Below, piece after piece: positions 30,961 to 39,506 of a stretch of 64,000 bases of DNA (position 1 is its first letter; every line of letters starts with the position of its first letter). Source of the stretch: Parafrankia irregularis (lineage in GTDB: Bacteria > Actinomycetota > Actinomycetes > Frankiales > Frankiaceae); the NCBI RefSeq assembly GCF_001536285.1, contig NZ_FAOZ01000013.1:62001-126000 (forward strand). The letters are read 5' to 3'. A program made the position numbers and the translations under genes. Under the pieces are notes generated by a model. That model was given only the letters and a program-made list of their open reading frames with translations, was not told the origin of the DNA and made no database searches.

Positions 30961-31085
30961 CGCACCGCCACGCAAAACCGGTAGTTCATACCAAAAGGCC
31001 CGCAGACTCGCCAGGCGACCCGCAAGAACGAAGGATTTTAGTCGTCGGAACAACCAAAATTCTTCGCTCTTGCGACTCGCCAAAC
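30961..31085 (-). repeat. dispersed palindromic element, copy E
   Basis: The arms are 31022-31044 and 31051-31073; all four mismatches are A/G or C/T changes, so the folded strand keeps G-U pairs. Read on the minus strand, it has the 5' flank GTTTGGCGAGTCGCAAG of copy B and the 3' module CCTTTTGGTATGAAC (diverged). It lies between convergent genes. Confidence 0.75.
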
Positions 31086-31096
31086 CTCCGCTGGCC

Positions 31097-32320
31097 TCAG
31101 GCGGCGCGGGCCTGGCGGTCGTCCAGGATCACCACCAGCGTGACCAGCGCCCACACCGGCAGCGCCGCCAGGACCGCGAACCAGGGCAGTGGCAGCCCGG
31201 CCGCGGCCGCGGCGGCGATGGCGGCCAGTGCGCCGCAGGCGACGATGACGACACCGAGGCCGGTGATCGGGAACGCGTGCAACGGGGCGTGCAACACCCA
31301 CACCAGCAGCAGGAACGCGATGACCGGCAGCGCGATCGCGAACCCGACGACACCGTCGGACACCTTGATGTGGTGGACGAGCGTCTCCGCCGCCACCTCC
31401 AGACCGGCACCCAGCGCGGCCAGCGCGGCGAAGACACCGTAATGGCCGTAACCCCAGCCGAACGCCCGCTCCGGGTGGCGGGCCAGCCCGTGCCCGGCGG
31501 GGGCCGCGAAGTACAGCCACCAGCATCCGAAGAGCAGCAGCAGCCCGCCGGCACCGAGCAGGACGGTGTCGGTGGTCGCGCCCGCCTCGACGGCCGGCGC
31601 GAGCGCCCGGGACGCGGCCAGCACGCTCTCCCCGAGCACGATGATGACGAACAGCCCGTAACGCTCGGCGATGTGATGGGGATGCCAGGACGTCCGGGCC
31701 GCGCGCTCGGCCCACGGCGGGACGGCCAGCTCCAGCGGCACGAGTACGAAGAACGCGATCAGCCCGGCGGTGTCCGGCAGCGCGAGCCGGGCGAGCCAGC
31801 CGGCCTGGATCACGGCGGTGCCCAGCGCGTAGCGGTACGCGGTCGCCCGGCTGGCCCGATCGCCCCGACCGGCACGCACCCACTGCGTGACCATCGCGAC
31901 CCTCATGATCACGTAGCCGACGGTGACGGCGGTGTAGTCGGTGTCGTCGAAGGCGGCCGGCACGCCCGCCGCGAGCACCAGCACCCCGGCCATCTGCAGC
32001 AGGGTCAGCAGCCGGTACGGGACGTCGTCGCTGTCATAGGCGGAGGCGAACCAGGTGAAGTTCATCCAGGCCCACCAGATGGCGAAGAAGACCATCACGA
32101 AACCGACGACACCGTGGCCCAGGTGGTCGTCGGCCACGGCATGCCCGAGCTCCGCCGCGGCGGCGGCGATGGCCACCACGAAGGTCAGGTCGAACAGCAG
32201 CTCCAGCGGGGTGGAGGCCCGGTGCGGCTCCACGGCGGAACGCGCACCCATCGGCAGCCGCCACCGGCGCCCGGCGGCCGGGCTCGCCGGTTCACTCGCC
32301 GGTTCAACGGTCTCCGGCAT
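31097..32320 (-). CDS. low temperature requirement protein A (LtrA) family membrane protein
   Basis: A 407-residue polytopic membrane protein. The family signature ELLFDLTFVVAIAAAAAELG starts helix 1 near residue 40. WAWMNFTWFASAYDSDD and AERYGLFVIIVLGES (near residue 215) are also typical. There are about 10-12 hydrophobic segments. LtrA was named from a Listeria cold-growth mutant; its transport or other function is not known. ATG at 32320 has a GAAGGGGG site and overlaps the histidine kinase gene by 17 bases, so it is the third gene of a regulator-kinase-LtrA operon. Confidence 0.9.
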   Translation of the reverse strand: MPETVEPASEPASPAAGRRWRLPMGARSAVEPHRASTPLELLFDLTFVVAIAAAAAELGHAVADDHLGHGVVGFVMVFFAIWWAWMNFTWFASAYDSDDVPYRLLTLLQMAGVLVLAAGVPAAFDDTDYTAVTVGYVIMRVAMVTQWVRAGRGDRASRATAYRYALGTAVIQAGWLARLALPDTAGLIAFFVLVPLELAVPPWAERAARTSWHPHHIAERYGLFVIIVLGESVLAASRALAPAVEAGATTDTVLLGAGGLLLLFGCWWLYFAAPAGHGLARHPERAFGWGYGHYGVFAALAALGAGLEVAAETLVHHIKVSDGVVGFAIALPVIAFLLLVWVLHAPLHAFPITGLGVVIVACGALAAIAAAAAAGLPLPWFAVLAALPVWALVTLVVILDDRQARAA

Positions 32321-33923
32321 ACACGCCCCCTTCGTGGTCGGTCGCTGTGGCATCGTCGCCTACCGGCAGCGAGACACCGAAGGCGGCGCCGCCCTCCGGG
32401 GCGTGGCCGGCGAAGGGGGTGCCGCCGAGCCGGCGGGTCAGGCCGGCGACCAGCGCGAGACCCACCCCGGTCGAGACCGGCCGCCGGCCGCGGTAGCGCT
32501 CGAACAGCGCCGAACGCTCGAAGGCGACGGCGAGGTCGTCGTCGGTGAGGCCGGGACCACCGTCACGGACCTCGATCACGGCGGTGACCGGGGCGGCGAC
32601 CGGGTCCGCGCGCAGCGCGATCACCACCGGCTGGCCGGCCGGCACGACCCGCAGGGCGTTCTCGGCCAGGCCGTCCACGATCTGACGGAACCGCATCGGA
32701 TCAGTGCGGGCGGGCACCGGTACGCCCGGCAGCTCGACCTCGAGACGGACACCGGCAGCCGCGCAGCGGGGGCGCCAGACCGCGGCCGCCTCGGAAACCA
32801 GCGCCCGCAGGTCGACCTCGGCGAGATCGACGCGGAAGTCGTCGGCGCCGAGGCGGGCCAGGTCGAGCAGGTCGCTGACCAGCCGGTCCAGGCGCTGGGC
32901 CTCGCCGAGAATGATGCGCCCGGTGCTGGCGACGTCGGCCGGTTCGGTCACGGCGTCCGCGAGGGCCTCGGCGAAGCCCCGCACCGCGGTCAGCGGTGTG
33001 CGCAGCTCATGCGAGACGGACAGCAGGAACCTGCGCTGGCGGTCCTCGCTCTCGGCGAGCGCGGCGGCGAGACCGTCGAGCGCCGCGCCGACGTCCGCGA
33101 CCTCCGCCGGCCCGGAACGGATGGTCACCGGCTCCGCGGCCACCCGCTCCGTACGGCCCGACCGCCGCAGACCTCCCAACCGTTCCAGACCTCCCAACCT
33201 CGCCGGTTCCAGACCTCCCAACCTCGCCGGACGGCCCGCCCGAGCCGGTGCCGCATGCTCCGAGGCCATGTGCTCCGGGCGCACGGCGGACCGCGGGTCA
33301 CGGTCTCGGCGCCCCGCGGCGAGCTGGTCGGCCACCTCGGCGAGGCGCCGCAGCGGCCGGGCGAGCCGGCGGGCGAGCAGCAGCCCGACGGCCGTCGCCG
33401 CGGCGAGCCCGCCGGCCAGCGCGATCCCGAACCTCCGCAGCATCGCGCCGGCCAGCTCACCGTTCTCGGCCGCGGGCTGCACCAGCGCGATGGCCCCGCC
33501 GCCGTCGAGCGGCCTGGCCGCCACGATCACCCGCCGGCCACCGACCGTGCGCGCCGCGCCGACGTCCTGCCCGGCGCCGATCCTGGTGAGGACCTCCGTG
33601 GGCAGTTCGAGGCCGTGGCCGGACCCGGGACCCTGGCGGGTGATCGGGCGGCCGTCGGGGGTGACCCGCACGAAGGTCACCCGCTGGGCCGCGATCGTCC
33701 GGGCCACCCCGGCTCTCAGGTCCGCCGTGGCGTTCGGCCGGGCGAACAGGGTCGCGACGACGTCCGCCTGCCGGCCGAGCGCGCGGCGGGCCTCGTCGTC
33801 CGCGGCGCCCCCGACCAGACCGGCGAAGATCGTTCCGGTGAGCACCACCGCCAGCACCGCGACGGCGGTGGTCGCCAACGCGATGCGCGCGGCGAGGCCG
33901 ACGGGCCGCCGGCCGTCACGCAT
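32304..33923 (-). CDS. sensor histidine kinase with tandem repeat in its HAMP region
   Basis: A 539-residue membrane kinase: helix 1 near residues 12-32, an extracellular sensor of about 110 residues, helix 2 (FGIALAGGLAAATAVGLLLA), HAMP, DHp and catalytic domains. The phospho-acceptor motif is SVSHELRTPL (His near residue 315). The N-box is weak (RQIVDGLAENALRVV), with DGGPGL (G1) and GVGLALV (G2) following. Between the two halves of the HAMP region is an insert of repeated ARLGGLEP-type units coded by a 24-bp repeat. It overlaps the response regulator by 8 bases and LtrA by 17. Confidence 0.9.
   Translation of the reverse strand: MRDGRRPVGLAARIALATTAVAVLAVVLTGTIFAGLVGGAADDEARRALGRQADVVATLFARPNATADLRAGVARTIAAQRVTFVRVTPDGRPITRQGPGSGHGLELPTEVLTRIGAGQDVGAARTVGGRRVIVAARPLDGGGAIALVQPAAENGELAGAMLRRFGIALAGGLAAATAVGLLLARRLARPLRRLAEVADQLAAGRRDRDPRSAVRPEHMASEHAAPARAGRPARLGGLEPARLGGLERLGGLRRSGRTERVAAEPVTIRSGPAEVADVGAALDGLAAALAESEDRQRRFLLSVSHELRTPLTAVRGFAEALADAVTEPADVASTGRIILGEAQRLDRLVSDLLDLARLGADDFRVDLAEVDLRALVSEAAAVWRPRCAAAGVRLEVELPGVPVPARTDPMRFRQIVDGLAENALRVVPAGQPVVIALRADPVAAPVTAVIEVRDGGPGLTDDDLAVAFERSALFERYRGRRPVSTGVGLALVAGLTRRLGGTPFAGHAPEGGAAFGVSLPVGDDATATDHEGGVYAGDR
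33168..33231. repeat. 24-bp tandem repeat in the histidine kinase gene
   Basis: Two and a half copies of a unit containing CCAGACCTCCCAACCTCGCC encode repeated LGGLEPAR in the HAMP region. Copy number changes keep the frame but would alter the signal helix register. Confidence 0.85.
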
Positions 33924-34758
33924 CGGCGGTGTAGCCGACGCCGCGGACGGTGCGCAGGGGGCTCGCCGGGCCGAGTTTCGCGCGCAGCTGCGCCACATGG
34001 ACGTCGACGGTCCGGCTGCCGGCCGCCGCCTGGTAGCCCCAGACCTCCGCCAGCAGGCGGTCCCGGGTGTGCACCAGGCCGGGCCGGCGCATCAGCACCG
34101 CCAACAGGTCGAACTCGGTGGCGGTCAGGTTCACCTCCCGGTCGCCGGCCGTCACCCGGCGGCGGTCCACATCCAGCCGGACCTCGCCGGCACGCAGCAG
34201 GCGGCCCGGTTCGGAGCCGGAGATCGAGTCCGAGATCCGGTCCGGGCTCGTCCTCGAGTCCGGGGCCCTCCTCGAGTCCGGGGCCATCCTCGGTTCCGGG
34301 GCCGTGCCGGGCGCTGGCGCGTCCCGCGCCGACGCGGCTCTGGCCGCGGCCGCCGGGCCGGACGTCCGCCGCAGGACGGCCCGCAGGCGCGCGACGAGCT
34401 CCCGCGGGGAGAACGGCTTGGTCAGGTAGTCGTCGGCACCGAGCTCGAGCCCGACGACGAGATCCACCTCCTCGTCCCGGGCGGTCACCATCAGCACCGG
34501 AACCCAGTCGCCCTCGGCGCGCAGGGTGCGCAGCAGCTCGCGGCCGTCCAGGCCGGGCAGGCGGACGTCCAGGATCACGGCGGCGGGCGCGAGGGCGCGC
34601 GCGGCGGCGAGGCCGGTAGGGCCGTCGGTGCTGATCTGGACCTCGAAACCCTCCCGGGCGAGGTACATGCGGATGAGCGCGGCGATGTGCGCCTCGTCCT
34701 CGATCACGAGGATCAGGTCGGCGCGGTCGTCCCTGTCCGCGGGCACGCGGGTATCCAC
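33916..34758 (-). CDS. OmpR/PhoB-type response regulator
   Basis: A 280-residue two-component response regulator. The receiver domain has LVIEDE (acidic pocket), AVILDVRLPGLDG (phospho-Asp), MVTARDEE and DYLTKPFSPRELVAR (conserved Lys). The C-terminal winged helix reads NLTATEFDLLAVLMRRPGLV and SRTVDVHVAQLRAKLG. A linker between them carries PDSR-type repeats from an 18-bp DNA repeat. GTG at 34758 or GTG at 34746 is the start; neither has a strong ribosome site, and the frame to 34944 runs through dispersed element F. It overlaps the kinase gene by 8 bases. Confidence 0.9.
   Translation of the reverse strand: MDTRVPADRDDRADLILVIEDEAHIAALIRMYLAREGFEVQISTDGPTGLAAARALAPAAVILDVRLPGLDGRELLRTLRAEGDWVPVLMVTARDEEVDLVVGLELGADDYLTKPFSPRELVARLRAVLRRTSGPAAAARAASARDAPAPGTAPEPRMAPDSRRAPDSRTSPDRISDSISGSEPGRLLRAGEVRLDVDRRRVTAGDREVNLTATEFDLLAVLMRRPGLVHTRDRLLAEVWGYQAAAGSRTVDVHVAQLRAKLGPASPLRTVRGVGYTADA
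34250..34303. repeat. 18-bp tandem repeat in the response regulator linker
   Basis: Three copies of an 18-bp unit (GTCCTCGAGTCCGGGGCC and variants) encode repeated MAPDSR-like hexapeptides between the receiver and DNA-binding domains. Confidence 0.9.
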
Positions 34759-34853
34759 CGGTCTGAGTGTGCTTGCCGCGGTCGGCCGCGCCGGCACCGG
34801 CTGCGCTCGCCTACCTGTATCGACCTCGCGATCCGTGCCCGCCCGCCACGCGG

Positions 34854-35051
34854 CGACCCACCGGGGATCCCGCGCCCCCGCACAGCGCCAGCAATTCATG
34901 CTATTAGCCGCAAATAGGACGGATAGTCGTTTGACAATCCGCAAGAAGGAAGGATTTTGGTCGTTGTAGCAGCCAAAATCCTTCCTCCTTGCTCAGCGGA
35001 TGCGGCGGAAGCGGCGGAAGCGGCGGCCCGAGGCTCGGGATTCTGCGACCG
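34854..35051 (-). repeat. dispersed palindromic element, copy F
   Basis: The same composite as copy D, reversed. The 3' module (34854-34940) includes CCGGGGATCCCGCG and AGCAATTCATGCTATTAG. The stem arms are 34941-34963 and 34970-34992, with GGAAGG/CCTTCC in place of GTGAGG/CCTCAC. The 5' module ends CCGAGGCTCGGGATTCTGCG near 35050. It lies upstream of the response regulator gene and downstream of DUF1501. Confidence 0.85.
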
Positions 35052-35079
35052 GACCGGATGCACCCGCATGACCGGCTGA

Positions 35080-36399
35080 TCAGAGGAACGCCAGGCGGGG
35101 AAGGCGCGCGTCCGAGCCGAGGACGACGTCCGCCTCGGTGCCGAGCACGCCTTCCAGCAGGGTCGCGTACACCGAGCGGAAGTCGGTGGTCACCCGCAGG
35201 TCGCCGTCGTCGAGCGCGGTGAGGCTGGGCTGCTCGCCGAAGCAGCCGCCGCGCACCGGGTGGCCCAGGATCAGCACGGGGCCCGCCGTTCCATGGTCGG
35301 TTCCTCCGCTGGCATTGGGCACGACCCGCCGGCCGAACTCCGAGTAGACCATCGTCGTCACCGCGCCGGCCCGCGGGCCGGCGGCCAGGGCCCGGTCGAA
35401 GCGGGTCAGCGCGGCGTCGAGCTCGCGGAGCAGGCGGGCGTGGGTGCCGCTTTCGGCGGCGTGGGTGTCGAAGCCTCCGAGGCTCACCGAGTAGACCCGG
35501 GTCGGGACCCCCGCGCCGATCGCCCGGGCCACCACGTCGAGCTGCACGCCCAGCTCACCGCCATCGCCTCCATCCCCGGCGGCACCGGCACCACCGGCGG
35601 CGCCGGCAGCGGCGTCGTCACCGCCGGTCGCCGCGCCCTCGAGCTGGCCGGAGGTCCCCGCGGCGCGCTCGGGGGCGTCGGCCAGCACCGGCCCGAGCGC
35701 TCCGGCGACCGTGAACATGTCGGCCCCGGACCGCGCCACCCGGGCCCGCAGCGGGCTGTCGGCCGGGTCGGGGCGGTACAGCGTCCGCAGCAGCTCCCCC
35801 TCCCGGCCGTCCGGCGCGGCGAACTGGCCGGTGGGGACGGCCGCGCCGACCGCGTGCTCGCCGACGAGCAGTGGGGGGAGCGTCGGCCCGATCGCCAGCG
35901 CGAGCAGCGGATCACCGCCGGACGACCCGGCGCGCGTCGCCGTGGCGTCCAGCCACCGCCCGATCCAGCCGGAGGTGGACGCCGTGCGCGGCGACGCCGA
36001 CTGCCAGATGGCCATCGACCGGAAGTGGCTGTGGTCCGGCTCGGGGTACCCGACTCCGGACACGACCGCGAGCCGGCCCGCGTTCCACAACCCGGCGAGG
36101 CCGGACAGCGCCGGGGCGAGCGCGAGGCCGTCGGCGAGCGGGTGGACGTCCTGGGCCGCCGCGGCGAGATCGCCGCGGGCGGTGCGGTACGCCGGGTCCT
36201 CGATGGGCACGACGGTGTCGAGCCCATCGTTGCCGCCGTAGAGGGTGACGATCACGAGAATCCCGGTGCCGTCCGCGAGCGGTCGCCGGGTCGCCGCGTC
36301 GTGCAGGACATCCCAGCTGACGGCCCCGGCCCCGGCGGCGACGGCCGCCGCCCCGGTCACGCCGGAGGCGAGGAGGAAACGGCGGCGGCTCAGCGGCAT
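35080..36399 (-). CDS. DUF1501 protein, Tat-exported
   Basis: A 439-residue secreted protein of the DUF1501 family (alkaline phosphatase/sulfatase-like fold). It begins with a twin-arginine signal, SRRRFLLASGVTGAAAVAA. Family motifs include VTLYGGNDGLDTVVP near residue 52, YPEPDHSHFRSMAIWQSA near 120, and the C-terminal SEFGRRVVPNASGGTDHGT. The function is unknown. It pairs with the DUF1800 gene just upstream on the same strand, an arrangement widely conserved in bacteria. A Gly/Ala-rich insert is near residue 265. Confidence 0.88.
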   Translation of the reverse strand: MPLSRRRFLLASGVTGAAAVAAGAGAVSWDVLHDAATRRPLADGTGILVIVTLYGGNDGLDTVVPIEDPAYRTARGDLAAAAQDVHPLADGLALAPALSGLAGLWNAGRLAVVSGVGYPEPDHSHFRSMAIWQSASPRTASTSGWIGRWLDATATRAGSSGGDPLLALAIGPTLPPLLVGEHAVGAAVPTGQFAAPDGREGELLRTLYRPDPADSPLRARVARSGADMFTVAGALGPVLADAPERAAGTSGQLEGAATGGDDAAAGAAGGAGAAGDGGDGGELGVQLDVVARAIGAGVPTRVYSVSLGGFDTHAAESGTHARLLRELDAALTRFDRALAAGPRAGAVTTMVYSEFGRRVVPNASGGTDHGTAGPVLILGHPVRGGCFGEQPSLTALDDGDLRVTTDFRSVYATLLEGVLGTEADVVLGSDARLPRLAFL

Positions 36400-36443
36400 G
36401 GCGGTCCTTCCGGGTCGGGACGGGTTCGCGGTTCGGTGTCAAG

Positions 36444-36504
36444 GCCGCGGTTCGGAGCCGGGCCGCGGTTCGGAGCCGGGGCCGGAGCCGCGGTTCGGAG
36501 CCGG
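36444..36504. repeat. 18-bp repeats between the DUF1800 and DUF1501 genes
   Basis: Three copies of GCCGCGGTTCGGAGCCGG (36444-36461, 36462-36479, 36487-36504) are followed by GGGATC repeats up to the DUF1800 stop. The function is unknown. Confidence 0.9.
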
Positions 36505-36534
36505 AGCCGGGGCTGGGATCGGGATCGGGATCGG

Positions 36535-37929
36535 TCAGGTGACGACGTACTCGGGGGCGAGCAGGGCAAGGGTGACCAGCTGCCGCGGGTCGTCCCGGGC
36601 CGCCGACAGCGCGTCGCGGGTGCGGGTGCTCCACGCCGGCACCGAGAGCAGGCGGGCCACGGCGTCGACCCGTTCACCGGGCGGGACGTCCGCCACCGGC
36701 GACAGGTCCGCCAGGCCGGTGACGGCGGTGGCGAACCGGGTCCGGGTCAGGCTCGCCGCGGTCGTAAGCCAGGCGCCGCCGGCCGGCCAGCCACCGACGC
36801 TCGGCGGGACGAACGGGACCTGCCCGAGGCCGCGCAGCACCGCGATCAGGCGGCTCGGCGCCGCCGCACCCGCCGCACCCGTCGCCGCCCCCGGCTCCGG
36901 CACCGCGAGCCGCAGCGCGCGGAGCACACCGACGACGTACTCAACCGGCTGGACGACCAGCCCCCCGGCGGTGGCGCGCAGGCCCGGCGCGAGCAGCAGC
37001 GCGCGCAGGGCCGCGCCGGTGTCGAGACCGGGACCGTAGGCGGCCAGCAGCCCGGCGATCGCCGGATCGCCCGGTGCCACCGGTGCCGCATACCGGCTCC
37101 ACAGCCGGGAGCACACCCAGCGCGGGGACGCCGGCGCGTGCGTCACCAGGTCGATGACGTCCTCGCCGCCGAGGTTCCCGGTATGCCCCAGCACGGTTTT
37201 GGTGCCGGAGTCGTGCTGGCGGGCCAGCACGGTGAACCGCCCGGACCGGTCGGCCCGCCAGCCGGTGAACGCCCGCGCGGCCTCGCGGACGTCGGTCTCG
37301 CCGTACGCGCCGATACCGAGGGTGAACAGCTCCATCAGCTCGCGGGCGAAGTTCTCGTTCGCGTTGGCCTTGACGTTGCGGCCGGCGTCCAGCCAGAGCA
37401 GCATCGCCGGGTCCTGGGCGACCGCAAGCGTCAGCTCGTCGAACCGGCCGCGGCCGGCGCGGCGGAGGATCTCGTTCTGCGCCAGCATCAGGGCCGGTGA
37501 CCGCACCTTCTGGATGGAGGTGGCGAAGTGGCCGTGCCAGAAGAGGGTCAGCTTCTCGGTGACCGGGTCGGCAGTCGCCACCATGCGGCGCAGCCACCAG
37601 CCGATCAGCGCCTCGGTGCGCTCCCGCAGGCCCTTCGCGTAGGCTGCGCGGGCCGCCTTGTCGGCGAGGTCCGGTGGTCGGTGGTCGGCCTCCTGGTCGA
37701 GGTCGGGTGGTGCCGCCGCGGCGGGATCCGGGCGGTCGCGTGCTCGCAGCAGGCTGTCGACGGTCGCCTCGAAGCCGGCCTTCTCGGCGGCGTCGAGCTC
37801 GTCCGGGCGGGCGCCGAAACCGGCCCGGCGGAACAGCAGCGCGAGCGCCGCCCGCCCCTCGGCCGGTGCGGGCGGGCTGGCCCGGCCCGGTGTGGTGGCG
37901 GCTGGGCCGGATGTGGTGGCGAGAGCCAT
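36535..37929 (-). CDS. DUF1800 protein
   Basis: A 464-residue protein of the DUF1800 family. Clear motifs are RRAGFGARPDELDAAEKAGF at the N-terminus, LTLFWHGHFATSIQKV near residue 128, ANENFARELMELFTLG near 190, and PPSVGGWPAGGAWLTTAA near 390. The function is unknown. DUF1800 and DUF1501 genes occur together and are thought to act together at or outside the membrane, but I see no signal peptide here, and the N-terminus is Pro/Ala-rich. ATG at 37929. Confidence 0.88.
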   Translation of the reverse strand: MALATTSGPAATTPGRASPPAPAEGRAALALLFRRAGFGARPDELDAAEKAGFEATVDSLLRARDRPDPAAAAPPDLDQEADHRPPDLADKAARAAYAKGLRERTEALIGWWLRRMVATADPVTEKLTLFWHGHFATSIQKVRSPALMLAQNEILRRAGRGRFDELTLAVAQDPAMLLWLDAGRNVKANANENFARELMELFTLGIGAYGETDVREAARAFTGWRADRSGRFTVLARQHDSGTKTVLGHTGNLGGEDVIDLVTHAPASPRWVCSRLWSRYAAPVAPGDPAIAGLLAAYGPGLDTGAALRALLLAPGLRATAGGLVVQPVEYVVGVLRALRLAVPEPGAATGAAGAAAPSRLIAVLRGLGQVPFVPPSVGGWPAGGAWLTTAASLTRTRFATAVTGLADLSPVADVPPGERVDAVARLLSVPAWSTRTRDALSAARDDPRQLVTLALLAPEYVVT

Positions 37930-38127
37930 GGCACCGAGGATGGCGGCGCGACATCAGGAACCGGCGAGGGTCCTGTTCGGGTTCGGTAAGGATTCGCCGG
38001 TAGCGCCGTTGCGATCAGGGGATCATTGGGCCGGGCCCGAGCCGAGGGCCGAGGGCCGAGGGCCGACGCAGGCCGGCCCATCCGCCGGGCACCCGGACAG
38101 ATCCAGCTCAATGTCACTCTTGGCGAC

Positions 38128-38157
38128 TGAATGACATCCGGAATGTGATGTTCATTC
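38128..38157. promoter_or_regulatory. inverted repeat upstream of an acyl-CoA dehydrogenase gene
   Basis: GAATGACATC (38129-38138) and GATGTTCATTC (38147-38157) are near-complementary arms with one extra base and an 8-base loop. They sit about 110 bases before the acyl-CoA dehydrogenase ATG in a locally AT-rich gap (37930-38265) that holds no gene. It is a candidate operator for a TetR- or GntR-type regulator. Confidence 0.35.
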
Positions 38158-38265
38158 GTGGCGAATCAGATGCACAGTAGGGCTCGGCGCGGGATTGTCT
38201 GTCATGGCGGATCCGCCGGGTCCCGCCGCCGTCCCGCTCAGCCTCGTCCAGTGGAAGGTCGACCG

Positions 38266-39432
38266 ATGCACTTCGAACTCACGTCGGATCAGGAGCAGCT
38301 CAGGGCCGGGGCGCGCGAGCTCGCCCGCAGCTTCGGGGACGACTACTGGGCGGACAAGGACCAGAAGTGCGAGTTCCCGTGGGAGTTCTACAACGCGTTC
38401 GCCGAGGGCGGCTGGCTCGGCATCGCCATCCCGACGGAGTTCGGCGGCGGCGGGCTGGGCATCACCGAGGCGGCGCTGCTGCTGGAGGAGATCGCGGCGT
38501 CGGGCGCCGGCATGAACGGGTGCAGCACGATGCACCTGACGATCTTCGGCCTGAACACCATCGTCAAGCACGGCAGCGCCGACCTGCAGAAGGAGATCCT
38601 GCCGAAGGCGGCGGACGGCTCCCTGCACGTCTGCTTCGGGGTGACCGAGCCGAACGCCGGTACCGACACCACCCGCATCTCCACGTTCGCCCAGCGTGTC
38701 GACGGCGGCTATGTGATCAACGGCCGGAAGGTCTGGATCACCAAGGCCGGCGACTCGCAGAAGATGATCCTCATCACACGGTCGACGAAGCGTGAGGAGG
38801 TCACCCGTCCCACCGACGGAATGACGCTGTTCCTCATCGACATCGACCGGGAGAAGATCGACCTGCGGGCCATCCCGAAGATGGGCCGCAACGCCGTCTC
38901 CTCCTACGAGGTGTTCATCGACAATCTGTTCGTTCCGGAGAGCGCGCGTATCGGCGAGGAGGGCAAGGGCTTCAAGTACCTGCTGGACGGGCTCAACCCG
39001 GAGCGCATCCTGCTCGCCCACGAGGCACTGGGGATCGGGCGCGCGGCCATCGAGAAGGCGACCCGGTACGCCAGGGAGCGGGTCGTGTTCGAGCGGCCGA
39101 TCGGCCAGAACCAGGGCGTCGCCTTCCCGCTCGCCGAGGCCCAGATCCGGCTCGACGCCGCCGAGCTGATGGCGCGCCAGGCCGCGTGGCGCTACGACCA
39201 GGGCCTGCCCTGCGGGCCGCAGGCGAACATGGCGAAGTGGCTGTGCGCCGAGGCCGGGTTCCAGGCCGCCGACCAGGCCGTCCAGACCCACGGCGGGATG
39301 GGCTACGCCCGGGAGTACCACGTGGAGCGCTACTTCCGGGAGTCCCGCGTCATGCGGATCGCGCCGGTCAGCCAGGAGATGGTGCTCAACTACGTCTCCC
39401 AGCACGTGCTCGGCCTGCCCAAGTCGTACTGA
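38266..39432 (+). CDS. acyl-CoA dehydrogenase
   Basis: A 388-residue acyl-CoA dehydrogenase with all usual parts: the N-terminal helical domain (LTSDQEQLRAGARELARSFG), the FAD signature CFGVTEPNAGTDTTRIST, the beta domain (GYVINGRKVWITKAGDSQ), and the C-terminal region QTHGGMGYAREYHVERYFRE. Short- or medium-chain acyl-CoA is the likely substrate class, but chain length cannot be read. ATG at 38266 follows GGAAGGTCG, so the longer frame from 38158 is not used. It stands alone, ending in a hairpin terminator. Confidence 0.93.
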   Translation: MHFELTSDQEQLRAGARELARSFGDDYWADKDQKCEFPWEFYNAFAEGGWLGIAIPTEFGGGGLGITEAALLLEEIAASGAGMNGCSTMHLTIFGLNTIVKHGSADLQKEILPKAADGSLHVCFGVTEPNAGTDTTRISTFAQRVDGGYVINGRKVWITKAGDSQKMILITRSTKREEVTRPTDGMTLFLIDIDREKIDLRAIPKMGRNAVSSYEVFIDNLFVPESARIGEEGKGFKYLLDGLNPERILLAHEALGIGRAAIEKATRYARERVVFERPIGQNQGVAFPLAEAQIRLDAAELMARQAAWRYDQGLPCGPQANMAKWLCAEAGFQAADQAVQTHGGMGYAREYHVERYFRESRVMRIAPVSQEMVLNYVSQHVLGLPKSY

Positions 39433-39448
39433 GCCCCAGGTCCCGGAA

Positions 39449-39474
39449 GGCCGGCGGGTCCCCTCCCGCCGGCC
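39449..39474. terminator. bidirectional terminator hairpin
   Basis: GGCCGGCGGG and CCCGCCGGCC form a perfect 10-bp stem with a 6-base loop between the convergent acyl-CoA dehydrogenase and hydrolase genes. Confidence 0.75.
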
Positions 39475-39506
39475 CCGGGAGCGCCGGGCTCAGGCTCGGG
39501 TGGAGC

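Noticed and set aside
33916-34944. Longer start for the response regulator at 34944
   Set aside because: The added residues are translated from dispersed element F. The receiver domain begins after GTG 34758.
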